The notes below the pieces were generated by a model. The model did no database searches and was not told the DNA's origin. It worked only from the letters and a program-made list of their open reading frames with translations. DNA of 64,000 nt from Streptococcus sp. 29887 (GTDB taxonomy: Bacteria; Bacillota; Bacilli; Lactobacillales; Streptococcaceae): NCBI RefSeq assembly GCF_032595075.1, contig NZ_CP118735.1:710001-774000 (forward strand). The letters run 5' to 3'. A program made the position numbers and the translations under genes. Shown here piece by piece: positions 1 through 7,175 of this stretch; the first letter of the stretch is position 1; every line of letters begins with the position of its first letter.

Positions 1-543
1 TCTTCCCGACAACCAGCCTATAATACTATCTAACTTGTAGCGGTCAAACCGAACCATGAGGCTAACCATGCTACTTGAAAACAAGCTAGCCAGACCAACA
101 CCCGTTAGGACCAGGCGTGTTGGTTCTAACCCTTGTCCTTTTTTATAGGCCAGTAGATAAACCAAGCCAGTAGCTAAAAATCCGCCAGCTAAAGCCAGAA
201 GAGGCTGAGAAAGTTGGAAAGAAATATTCCAAGTAAGTGCGAGGGTTAGTAGAAGTCCAGCACCAGCATTGACACCAAGGATACCAGAGTCTGCCAAGGG
301 ATTTCGAGTGAGGGTTTGAAAAAGATGTCCGCTGATTGCCAGAGCACCACCAGCAAGAATGGAAACCATCAGACGTGGCAGACGAATTTTCCAAAAAATC
401 AACTGGGTAGCGGAGCTAGCTTGTCCACTCATGGTAGTCAAAAGGTCGGTCAGTCCTAATTTACTGTAGCCAATAATGAGGGACAAACAGGACAAACTGA
501 TGAGCAAGAGTGAGAGGAAGAGAAAGATAGCTTTTTTCTTCAT
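1..543 (-). CDS. fhuG: Siderophore-iron ABC transporter permease, FecCD family (3' end outside window)
   Basis: Second membrane permease of an iron-siderophore importer. The ATG at 543 overlaps the stop of the upstream permease by 4 bp (ATGA), which implies translational coupling. The visible N-terminal ~181 residues hold a first hydrophobic helix (residues ~4-25) and the FecCD hallmark stretch KIRLPRLMVSILAGGALAIS followed by QTLTRNPLADSGILG. The reading frame runs off the left edge, so the C-terminal half is unseen. Paralogous to the next gene, as in fhuB/fhuG pairs. The family assignment is firm; ferrichrome specificity is inferred from the operon layout only. Confidence 0.85.
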   Translation of the reverse strand, partial: MKKKAIFLFLSLLLISLSCLSLIIGYSKLGLTDLLTTMSGQASSATQLIFWKIRLPRLMVSILAGGALAISGHLFQTLTRNPLADSGILGVNAGAGLLLTLALTWNISFQLSQPLLALAGGFLATGLVYLLAYKKGQGLEPTRLVLTGVGLASLFSSSMVSLMVRFDRYKLDSIIGWLSGR

Positions 544-1589
544 GCTTGCCATTCCCCCTTTCGAATGAGCCAGAGAAAGATTGGTAGGCCAACAAAGCTA
601 ATTAGACTGGACAGGGGAGTTTCATAAGGTGGATGGAGAGTTCGACTAATCAAATCCAACCAAACGAGAAAACCAGCACCAGCCAAGGATGAAAAAGGTA
701 GGATATAACGGTAATCTTTGGGAAGTAGAGAGGTCAAGAGATTGGGGATAATCAAGCCGATAAAGGAGAGGGAACCGACCAGGGCAACGGAAGAGGCAGA
801 CAAGAGGACAACCATGGTCAGGAAGAAGAGGGTCATTTTCTGCGTGTTTTGTCCTAAGGCCCTGGCCACAGTATCGTCCAAACTGAGAATGGTCAAGGAA
901 TGGGCAAAGACTTGTGCCAGAAGAAGCACCAGTAGAATAAGCGGTGCAATCCACAATAGACTGTGCCAACTAATCGAGGTCAGGCTACCTGCCTCTAGTC
1001 CGATGATGTGATTGGATAAGTCAAATAATAAGGCCATTCCTTGTCCCAAGGCTTGCACGACGGCGGTAACCATTATTCCAGCCAAAATCAAATGTAGTGG
1101 ACTATTGCTATATTTATTTTGCCGGCTGAAAAAAATAACCAAGCCAGCAGTTATTCCAGCACCTAACAAGCAGGTGAAAAGACTGAGGAGCTCAGAAGAA
1201 TGTGGCAGGAAGACCATTTTCAAAATCAGAAAGAGCCCCGCACCAGCAGGAATTCCCAGTAGTCCAGGGTCCGCCAAGCGATTGCGTGTCACAGCCTGCA
1301 TAATGCTTCCAGAAGTTGCTAGACTAGCTCCAACCAAGCCAGCCGCCAGTATGCGGGGTAGGCGCAAATCAATCAAAACATCTTGAAGTTCAGACTGCTT
1401 CAAGGGTGCTTTTAAGACGGAGAGAATTTGGTCATGAGTATAGGAAATAGCCCCCAAACGAAAGCCCCAGTAGGAACCCAATAAGAGTATGAAGAGAAGA
1501 AGGAAAAAAAGAGGGATAGGTGACAGACTAGCCTTGAAGCCAGCCGTAACCTCTTCCCCATTTTTTCTCTCCAAGTGTTTAAAAAACAT
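540..1589 (-). CDS. fhuB: Siderophore-iron ABC transporter permease, FecCD family
   Basis: Integral membrane permease (349 aa, the usual size for FecCD permeases) that forms the channel with its paralogue downstream. Visible hallmarks are LRLPRILAAGLVGASLATSG near residue ~95 with the partner motif TRNRLADPGLLG, then a string of hydrophobic helices and a C-terminal SLSFIGLIIPNL motif that contacts the ATPase. It follows the substrate-binding lipoprotein by 13 bp in the same operon. The ribosome site (AAGGA) is weak and rather distant from the ATG. Ferrichrome-type (fhu) naming follows gene order; other hydroxamate siderophores are possible. Confidence 0.87.
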   Translation of the reverse strand: MFFKHLERKNGEEVTAGFKASLSPIPLFFLLLFILLLGSYWGFRLGAISYTHDQILSVLKAPLKQSELQDVLIDLRLPRILAAGLVGASLATSGSIMQAVTRNRLADPGLLGIPAGAGLFLILKMVFLPHSSELLSLFTCLLGAGITAGLVIFFSRQNKYSNSPLHLILAGIMVTAVVQALGQGMALLFDLSNHIIGLEAGSLTSISWHSLLWIAPLILLVLLLAQVFAHSLTILSLDDTVARALGQNTQKMTLFFLTMVVLLSASSVALVGSLSFIGLIIPNLLTSLLPKDYRYILPFSSLAGAGFLVWLDLISRTLHPPYETPLSSLISFVGLPIFLWLIRKGEWQA

Positions 1590-1602
1590 AGAGAATCAAT
1601 CC

Positions 1603-2517
1603 TTATTTTGTGATAGCATCTTTGAGAACGTTCAGTTGGTACTCAAGTGAAATCGGGTCATTGAAGTAGAAGGCCTTGCTATCTACCTTGATAACGTGGT
1701 TGTTTTGAACAGCTGGAAGGTTTTTCCAAACATCACTATTTAATAGACCAGCTGCGACACTTTCGTCTTCCACAGCCAAGATGATGTAGTCGCCTGCATA
1801 GTCAGGCAATACTTCTTGGGAAACAGCTAGAAAACCAGGTCCAAATACCTCATCTTTGACTTTTTGTGGAGCTGTGTAGCCCAGTTCTTGGTAGATAATT
1901 TCCCCACCACGTCCCCAGTTATTACCGAAGAGGTAGAGGTCTTGACCAAGGTAGCCCATGATAGTAAAGCTTGCTGTATCCCCAGTTTTTGCCTTGATTT
2001 CCTTTGCAGCGCTTGCAACACTTTCCTTCCAAGTAGTTTGCCATTTTTCAACAGCAGTTTCTTGACCAAAGATTTGACCAAAAACTGACAAGGTTTCAGC
2101 ATAGGAGTGCTTGCCGTATTCTAGGGAAATAGTTGGTGCAATTTCAGCAAGTTGTTCGATTTTTTCATCGGTTGAACCCGTTACGATAAGGTCCGGTTCC
2201 AGCGCAGCGATGGCTTCCAAATCCTCGCTGGTAACAGCAGTAGCTCCTTTGAGTTTTTCAGAGAAGGCTGGATTTTCCAAGTCGTAGGAAGTCGCACCGA
2301 CCACATCAAAGCCCAGCTGCAAGAGATAACCAGTGTTGGCAAAGTTGAGGCTGACAACCTTTTTAGGCTGAGCTGGCACATCACCATAGTAGGTAACGCC
2401 CTCGATAGTTGGCATAGTGGATAGGCTAGTCTGGTTTTCCTTTTGGGAAATAGCAGAGCAGGCAGTCAAGACTAGAACTGACAAAGCAAGACTAAGAGAA
2501 AGTAAAAACTTTTTCAT
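1603..2517 (-). CDS. fhuD: Siderophore-binding lipoprotein of iron ABC transporter
   Basis: Extracellular substrate-binding protein (304 aa) of class III (TroA/FhuD-like fold). The N-terminus is a lipoprotein signal ending in the lipobox LTAC, so Cys20 should be lipidated and anchor the protein to the outer membrane face. The body has the typical order: KKVVSLNFANTGYLLQLG, EDLEAIAALEPDLIVTG, and a C-terminal VDSKAFYFNDP segment. A start codon with ribosome site GGAG lies at 2517, 9 bp after the ATPase gene. It delivers ferric siderophore to the two FecCD permeases. Ligand identity cannot be read from the sequence. Confidence 0.88.
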   Translation of the reverse strand: MKKFLLSLSLALSVLVLTACSAISQKENQTSLSTMPTIEGVTYYGDVPAQPKKVVSLNFANTGYLLQLGFDVVGATSYDLENPAFSEKLKGATAVTSEDLEAIAALEPDLIVTGSTDEKIEQLAEIAPTISLEYGKHSYAETLSVFGQIFGQETAVEKWQTTWKESVASAAKEIKAKTGDTASFTIMGYLGQDLYLFGNNWGRGGEIIYQELGYTAPQKVKDEVFGPGFLAVSQEVLPDYAGDYIILAVEDESVAAGLLNSDVWKNLPAVQNNHVIKVDSKAFYFNDPISLEYQLNVLKDAITK

Positions 2518-2526
2518 GGGAACTCC

Positions 2527-3327
2527 TTATTTTTTTGTAGAAGGTTTTGCGTGAGTATAGGTAGCTAATATTGGATAACCAAAGTGGCTGGCTGGTAAAA
2601 TATCTGCTTCAATAGCAAATAGTTGGCGCAGGTGTTCAACCGTGATGACTTCTTCTGGACTTCCTTCTTGAAGAATGTGTCCGTCTTTCATAGCAATGAT
2701 GTAGTCAGAAAAACGGGCGGCATGGTTGAGGTCATGGAGTACCATGACAATGGTTTTGCCATTATCCCGATTGAGCCTTTGTAGCAACTCAAGAACTTCT
2801 AACTGGTGGTGCATATCCAGATAGGTTGTCGGTTCGTCTAGAAGGATGATATCTGTATCCTGGGCTAGCGCCATGGCAATCCAAACTCGTTGCCGTTGAC
2901 CACCTGAAAGGGATTGGAGAGGAGTGTGGGCGAATGCCATGGTCTGTGTTTCTGTCAAAGCCCATGCAATTTTCTCTTTATCTAAATCAGTCAGTCGACC
3001 AAAGGCATTTTGATGGGGAAAGCGTCCATAGGACACTAGGTCATAGACACTGATACCGTCTAGATTTTCCTGGACCTGCGGGAGTAGGGCTAATCGCTTG
3101 GCTACTTCCTTAGTTGGCAGTTCTTGGATGAGTTTTCCATCCAGATAAACCATTCCCTTATCCGCAGGCAAGATACGGCTGAGAGCCTTTAATAGCGTAG
3201 ATTTTCCACACCCATTGGGACCGATAATACTACTTATTTTTCCACTTGGAATTTCAATGGACAGCTCGGATAGAACAGTTTTTTGTCCATAAGAAAGTTC
3301 TAAATCCTTGGCTGAGATGGTGACCAT
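2527..3327 (-). CDS. fhuC: Siderophore-iron ABC transporter ATP-binding protein
   Basis: Cytoplasmic ATPase of the iron-siderophore importer and first gene of the operon. The Walker A motif GPNGCGKST, the signature LSGGQRQRVWIAMALAQ and the Walker B DIILLDEPTTYLD are all intact. An in-frame ATG exists 6 codons upstream at 3345, but AGGAGG lies between the two ATGs and serves the ATG at 3327, so the 266-residue form beginning MVTISAKD is chosen. A promoter and a Fur/PerR-like box lie upstream. Order C-D-B-G matches streptococcal fhu operons. Confidence 0.88.
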   Translation of the reverse strand: MVTISAKDLELSYGQKTVLSELSIEIPSGKISSIIGPNGCGKSTLLKALSRILPADKGMVYLDGKLIQELPTKEVAKRLALLPQVQENLDGISVYDLVSYGRFPHQNAFGRLTDLDKEKIAWALTETQTMAFAHTPLQSLSGGQRQRVWIAMALAQDTDIILLDEPTTYLDMHHQLEVLELLQRLNRDNGKTIVMVLHDLNHAARFSDYIIAMKDGHILQEGSPEEVITVEHLRQLFAIEADILPASHFGYPILATYTHAKPSTKK

Positions 3328-3355
3328 AAGTCCTCCTTTACTCACATTGATTTCT

Positions 3356-3383
3356 ATTATATCATAGTTATCGAGGGAAACAA
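3356..3383 (-). promoter_or_regulatory. Promoter of fhu operon
   Basis: Read on the minus strand, TATAAT (3356-3361) is preceded by TTGTTT (3378-3383) at a 16-nt spacing, about 30 nt before the fhuC ATG. The -10 box is perfect and the -35 box weak. Confidence 0.6.
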
Positions 3384-3409
3384 AGAGTTTTCTGACAATT
3401 TTAATTTAA

Positions 3410-3424
3410 TAAGAATGATTATAA
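3410..3424. promoter_or_regulatory. Candidate Fur/PerR-type operator
   Basis: TAAGAATGATTATAA matches the PerR consensus TTATAATNATTATAA at 13 of 14 specified positions except two (12 of 14). It lies just upstream of the fhu promoter, where an iron or peroxide regulator of the Fur family would be expected. It is a sequence match only. Confidence 0.45.
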
Positions 3425-3667
3425 AAATGCCAAAGAAGTAGCAGAAATACTTAGGAAAAACAATTATATTTGTCCATAGTTTTATGCAATTTCATAATAG
3501 ATATAAAATAATGGGAGAATGATTTCACTAGCCTTCTTCCTGACAGTGGAATAGTTGATTTGCAGTGTCCAAGAGGATGGTCTTTCTCTCTTTGTTGGTC
3601 TTCCTTGCTCTCTACTTCCTTCACTATTATTGGCTATTTTATAAGAAATATTCAGAATGACTGAAAT
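3425..3667. other. Intergenic stretch between fhu operon and murE
   Basis: No convincing gene is seen here. A 66-codon minus-strand frame at 3482-3682 begins with a non-ATG codon inside a terminator stem and lacks a ribosome site. The stretch may be degenerate DNA separating two minus-strand units. Confidence 0.5.
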
Positions 3668-3696
3668 AAGCCACCGTTCCAAATGAGCGGTGGCTT
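3668..3696 (-). terminator. Terminator of murE (possibly bidirectional)
   Basis: Nine-bp stem AAGCCACCG / CGGTGGCTT with a short loop lies 10-40 nt after the murE stop. T-rich runs flank it on both strands, better on the plus strand. Confidence 0.7.
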
Positions 3697-3705
3697 TTAT
3701 AGGTT

Positions 3706-5151
3706 TTATCTATATTTTTTAGCGATTTCAAGGTCACCAGCATATTCTTCACGCTGGTCATTGACAATCTGGTAGGCATCGGCTCCCTTACCGGCGATAA
3801 TGACAGCATCTTGAGAAGAAGTCGTCTGGCTCATGGCCCTACGGATAGCTTCTTCACGGTCCAAGATGAAGTCGCTTGGACGGTTCATGTGGGCACGAAT
3901 TTGCTGGGCAATAGCAGCTGGATCTTCACGGTTGGGATCATCAGCTGTCAAGATCACTTCAATCTGCGGATAGTCATTGAGCAAAAGACCGAAGTCCTTG
4001 CGGCGACTTTCTCCCTTGTTACCTGGAGCGCCTAAAATCAAGATGACCTTGCCTGTCTGGTGTTCCAAGACGACATCGATTAGCTTTTTCACACTATCGC
4101 CGTTATGGGCGTAATCTACGAAGACCTTGGCACCATTTTGCTGGGTCAGGACTTCCATACGGCCAGGGACATTGGTTTGGGCAATTCCTGAGTGAATGTC
4201 CTCTAAACTCGCACCCAAGCGAAGACAGGCCAGCCCAGCTGCGATGGCATTTTCTTGGTTGAAGCCACCGATCAGCTGGATGTCGTAATGGCCAGCTAAT
4301 TTGCCGGTCGCTGTGAAGTCAAAACCTGCTGTCTGAGTGATTTCATTTTCAGAGCTCGGTCCATAAAAGTCATGGTCTTTGGAGTTGACTTGCTCTTTCA
4401 CGACTTCAAAATGGTCCATTCCAGCATTGACAATGACTGCTCTGCTATTGTCCATCAACAGACGCTTGTGGTAGAAATAGTCCTCAAAAGTTGGATGCTC
4501 AATGGGACCGATGTGGTCGGGGCTGATATTGAGAAAAACACCGACATCAAAGGTCAGTCCATAAACTCGCTTGACCAGATAGGCCTGGCTGGACACTTCC
4601 ATAATCAAGTGGGTCATGCCGTTCTTGACAGCCCCCGCCATCATGGCAATCAGGTCCAGACTTTCAGGCGTAGTCAGGGCAGATTTAAAGAAATTCTTGC
4701 CATCCAAGGTGGTGTTCATGGTCGAAAGCATGGCAGGCTTGTGGTTGATTTTAAGAATGTTAAAAGCAAAATAAGCCGCCGTTGTCTTGCCCTTGGTGCC
4801 GGTGAAGGCCAGGAGTTTGAGCTTTTTCTGGGGATGACCATGAAATTCCATAGCAATCAGGCTCATGGCCTGCTTGATGTCATGGACGATGATAGCAGGA
4901 ATGCTGATCTCATAGTCGATTTCAGACACATAAAAAGCCAGTCCAGCCTCAATAGCCTTTTCCAGAAATTCCTTCTTAAAAGCCAAGCCCTTGGCAAAAA
5001 AGAGGGTTGTTGGGCTAACCTTACGGCTGTCATAGCTGAGAGCATCAAATTGCACCTCAGTCCAAGTGCTTGCAGTCAGGTTGTTATTTTTGATATGGCG
5101 GAAGTTGTCATCCGCGGTTAAGATTTCTAATACACGTTCAATTGTAATCAT
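3706..5151 (-). CDS. murE: UDP-MurNAc-L-Ala-D-Glu:L-lysine ligase
   Basis: Cytoplasmic Mur ligase (481 aa) that adds the third residue of the peptidoglycan stem peptide using ATP. The ATP loop GTKGKTT is at residues 118-124, the Mur-family motif [12 protein letters not shown] is in the central domain, and VDYAHNGDS begins the C-terminal domain. The substrate-selecting motif DDPNREDP starts at residue 404; the N-R-E/D-D form with this context is that of L-lysine-adding enzymes, whereas meso-DAP enzymes carry DNPR. A strong promoter (TTGTCA, 17 nt, TACAAT) places the start site at or next to the ATG, so the mRNA is probably leaderless. It is divergent from the 5276 gene. Confidence 0.95.
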   Translation of the reverse strand: MITIERVLEILTADDNFRHIKNNNLTASTWTEVQFDALSYDSRKVSPTTLFFAKGLAFKKEFLEKAIEAGLAFYVSEIDYEISIPAIIVHDIKQAMSLIAMEFHGHPQKKLKLLAFTGTKGKTTAAYFAFNILKINHKPAMLSTMNTTLDGKNFFKSALTTPESLDLIAMMAGAVKNGMTHLIMEVSSQAYLVKRVYGLTFDVGVFLNISPDHIGPIEHPTFEDYFYHKRLLMDNSRAVIVNAGMDHFEVVKEQVNSKDHDFYGPSSENEITQTAGFDFTATGKLAGHYDIQLIGGFNQENAIAAGLACLRLGASLEDIHSGIAQTNVPGRMEVLTQQNGAKVFVDYAHNGDSVKKLIDVVLEHQTGKVILILGAPGNKGESRRKDFGLLLNDYPQIEVILTADDPNREDPAAIAQQIRAHMNRPSDFILDREEAIRRAMSQTTSSQDAVIIAGKGADAYQIVNDQREEYAGDLEIAKKYR

Positions 5152-5157
5152 GTTACT

Positions 5158-5186
5158 ATTGTAAACCTATCGAAGATATTTGACAA
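5158..5186 (-). promoter_or_regulatory. Promoter of murE, predicted leaderless
   Basis: Minus strand: -35 TTGTCA (5181-5186), 17-nt spacer, -10 TACAAT (5158-5163). The ATG (5151) follows the -10 box by only 6 nt, so transcription should begin at the initiation codon and no Shine-Dalgarno site is possible. Confidence 0.7.
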
Positions 5187-5260
5187 GTCTGGGCTATTCA
5201 AGTCTAGCTATTTTATATTTATCTTTGACTTCTTATATTATAGGAGAAATATAGAAGTCA

Positions 5261-5269
5261 TGCTATAAT
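5261..5269 (+). promoter_or_regulatory. Extended -10 promoter, predicted leaderless start
   Basis: TGCTATAAT is an extended -10 element with TATAAT at 5264-5269. The ATG of the downstream gene begins at 5276, 6 nt later. No good -35 is seen. The mRNA should start at or next to the ATG. Confidence 0.65.
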
Positions 5270-5275
5270 AGAGGC

Positions 5276-6583
5276 ATGAAAAAAATTAGTGAATTGGGAT
5301 TGACAGGTCGCAAACTAGTTGGTCAAGGTTTGATTTTGATTATTCTTGGACTTGGATTTTTAATTGCTGGCTGGCAATTTCCAGGTTTGATTCTTCGGTT
5401 CATTCATGCAGGTCTATTCTTTTTAGCTTTATATGAATTAAGCATGACATTTTTCAGAAAGAAGAAATCGAGTGAAAGTGTCATTGCACTAGTTGGGAAA
5501 GCTGTTCTTTTCGGGATCCTAGCCAGTCTCGATTTAGCTGTTCAAATTCCCCTCTATTTCGCGGCTATTTTTGTTGGGATTTACCAACTTTTTACAGCTC
5601 TTATCAATTTCATTACTTTTTACCTATATCGAAAAGATGGGGTACAGCCACGGATTCGCTATTTAATAGATGGAATTTGGTTATCCTTACTAGGTTCGGC
5701 TTCCCTATTTGTGTCAGGCACACAGCTGGTTGTTCAAACCATTGTCATCGGAGGTTATCTGATCTTGTATGGACTCACCAATTTACGTGATGGCTTCCTA
5801 TTTGAAGAAGCAATCGAGCAACAGAGTCTAAAGCGTCATGTCCGCCTAACCTTACCCTTGTTCCTTGCAGCTCTCGTACCACGGATGACCCTAGAAAAAG
5901 TCAATAATTATTTAGCTGACAATAAGGATCAGACGGCTCAATCAGTTTACAATAGTCAAAAAGATATTACAGAAACGCCTATTTTAGAAATATTTGTGCA
6001 TGTAGGTGAAGAGGGTTTTGGGGCTGTTGGACATGTTGATTTGAGTTACAAAGGACAGGTTTATGGTTACGGCTCATACGATGTCCTGTCTGAGCGTTTG
6101 GGTGGTGCGATTGGTGATGGGGTCTTGTTCAAAGCAGAGCGCCAAGCCTATGTTGACTTCTGTAATCAAGAAGGAATGACCATGTTGGGTTACCAGCTGA
6201 GTTTAAGACCAGAGCAAGAAGAGGCAATAGAAACTCGATTGGCTGAAATTGATAATCTGCTTCTTTCTTGGAATCCAAGTCCTGAAAAAGTATCGAAAAC
6301 GGCAGATGGACAGCCGATTGAAATGTATGCCTATCGAATGAAAGAAACAATACATGCGGAATTATTCAAATTTAGAAAATCTAAATTTAAAACCTATTTC
6401 GTCCTATCTACTAATTGCGTTCTTCTGGCTGATTCTGTGATTGGACAAGCTGGAACCGACATACTTGGTATGCGCGGATTTATCGCACCAGGCACCTACC
6501 AATCTTACCTGGATCAGGAATATGAAAAGCCACATAGTTTAGTGGTTGCGAAGAATATTTATTATCGTAAAGAAAAATCCTAG
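5276..6583 (+). CDS. Membrane protein: HdeD/DUF308-like N-terminus fused to a possible permuted papain-like domain
   Basis: Protein of 435 aa. Residues ~15-170 contain about six hydrophobic helices in a DUF308/HdeD-like pattern, ending LILYGLTNLRDG. After a basic linker, residues ~235-435 form a soluble domain. In it, a His (H253 in GAVGHVDLSYKG) precedes a Cys (C381 in STNCVLLAD), the His-before-Cys order of circularly permuted NlpC/P60 or LRAT-like hydrolases. This domain reading is inference from motif spacing. The stop codon lies inside the terminator stem. It is divergent from murE and separated from polA by an accessory island; without the island it would directly precede polA. Function unknown. 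Confidence 0.75.
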   Translation: MKKISELGLTGRKLVGQGLILIILGLGFLIAGWQFPGLILRFIHAGLFFLALYELSMTFFRKKKSSESVIALVGKAVLFGILASLDLAVQIPLYFAAIFVGIYQLFTALINFITFYLYRKDGVQPRIRYLIDGIWLSLLGSASLFVSGTQLVVQTIVIGGYLILYGLTNLRDGFLFEEAIEQQSLKRHVRLTLPLFLAALVPRMTLEKVNNYLADNKDQTAQSVYNSQKDITETPILEIFVHVGEEGFGAVGHVDLSYKGQVYGYGSYDVLSERLGGAIGDGVLFKAERQAYVDFCNQEGMTMLGYQLSLRPEQEEAIETRLAEIDNLLLSWNPSPEKVSKTADGQPIEMYAYRMKETIHAELFKFRKSKFKTYFVLSTNCVLLADSVIGQAGTDILGMRGFIAPGTYQSYLDQEYEKPHSLVVAKNIYYRKEKS

Positions 6584-6601
6584 TCTCGGCTAGGATTTTT
6601 A
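6573..6601 (+). terminator. Terminator of the 5276 gene; left copy of island-flanking repeat
   Basis: An 11-bp stem (AAAAATCCTAG / CTAGGATTTTT) encloses TCTCGG and ends in a T run. The TAG stop of the gene is part of the 5' arm. The core 25 bp (6575-6599) recur exactly at 10497-10521. Confidence 0.85.
6575..6599 (+). repeat. 25-bp direct repeat, left copy
   Basis: Identical to 10497-10521. The two copies bracket the XRE / ADP-ribosylglycohydrolase island, so they may mark where it entered by homologous or site-specific recombination at a terminator. Confidence 0.8.
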
Positions 6602-6673
6602 CTATCTTTCGTTCAATAAAATGGGATACTTATGGGCATCTTTGTTTCCAATGGAACAAAGATAATGTATTTA

Positions 6674-7009
6674 TCAATCATTGATTGTTTCAAGTAATAG
6701 TCGGATAGCTTGTAATACTTTAGTTTGTTTTTCTTGAGGAAGCTGAGTAATCGCTTCAAAGACTTCACGAGCTTCTGGACTGGCTTCGGAAATCTGAAAA
6801 TTAAAGAATTGATCGGGAGTGACGGACAAGGCTTCCATTATTTTTTCTAAGGTTTCAACTTTAATATTGGAAGACTTTTTCTCAACGTTATGGATATAGT
6901 TGGTTCCGAGTTCTGCTTTTTCGCTGAGTTGTTCTTGACTTAGCTTTTTTTCTTGGCGAAGATATCGAATACGATTTGTAATATGTTCTTGTAATGGGTA
7001 CTGTTTCAT
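6674..7009 (-). CDS. XRE-family transcriptional regulator
   Basis: DNA-binding regulator of 111 aa. Residues ~8-65 form an HTH_3 domain (IRYLRQEKKLSQEQLSEKAELG, then NYIHNVEKKSSNIKVETLEKIMEAL), and the C-terminal ~45 residues are probably a dimerisation helix pair (SPEAREVFEAITQLPQEKQTKVLQAI). The start at 7009 follows GGAGGAATTTC; a longer open frame upstream lacks a ribosome site and would read through the control region. It is divergent from the ADP-ribosylglycohydrolase gene, and two 18-bp palindromic boxes lie between them. It is therefore the likely repressor of itself and of the operon. Confidence 0.85.
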   Translation of the reverse strand: MKQYPLQEHITNRIRYLRQEKKLSQEQLSEKAELGTNYIHNVEKKSSNIKVETLEKIMEALSVTPDQFFNFQISEASPEAREVFEAITQLPQEKQTKVLQAIRLLLETIND

Positions 7010-7043
7010 GAAATTCCTCCGAAAACTACCATTTGAAAAACAA

Positions 7044-7061
7044 ATCACCGTTTTTAGTGGT
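7044..7061. promoter_or_regulatory. Candidate operator 1 of the island regulator
   Basis: An 18-bp box ATCACC...AGTGGT that matches the box at 7074-7091 in its outer positions. It overlaps a possible minus-strand -10 (TGATTT, 7042-7047, with TTGTTA at 7065-7070) for the XRE gene. Confidence 0.5.
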
Positions 7062-7073
7062 AAATAACAAAAA

Positions 7074-7091
7074 ATCACTTTACAGAGTGAT
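7074..7091. promoter_or_regulatory. Candidate operator 2 of the island regulator
   Basis: A perfect 6-bp dyad ATCACT-N6-AGTGAT. It starts exactly 30 bp from operator 1, about three helical turns, so both boxes face the same side of the DNA. It covers the -35 (TTTACA, 7079-7084) of the rightward promoter. Confidence 0.6.
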
Positions 7092-7107
7092 AAGGATATG
7101 GTAGTAT
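7079..7107 (+). promoter_or_regulatory. Rightward promoter of the ADP-ribosylglycohydrolase operon
   Basis: TTTACA (7079-7084), 17 nt, TAGTAT (7102-7107). A second TATAAT lies a few bases further on near 7113. The -35 sits within operator 2, consistent with repression. Confidence 0.5.
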
Positions 7108-7175
7108 TATGGATATAATATATAAAAATTATAGAGAAAAAATTCTCTTTTGTCCATAAAAAGAAAGGATAGGCT

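Noticed and set aside
143..394. Minus-strand 83-codon frame in the fhuG region
   Set aside because: Out-of-frame shadow of the FecCD permease gene, which has the conserved motifs in another frame.
718..1386. Two plus-strand frames opposite fhuB
   Set aside because: Antisense shadows of a well-supported permease; no ribosome sites or motifs.
3482..3682. 66-codon minus-strand reading frame between fhu and murE
   Set aside because: Non-ATG start lies in a terminator stem, there is no ribosome site and no protein-like composition.
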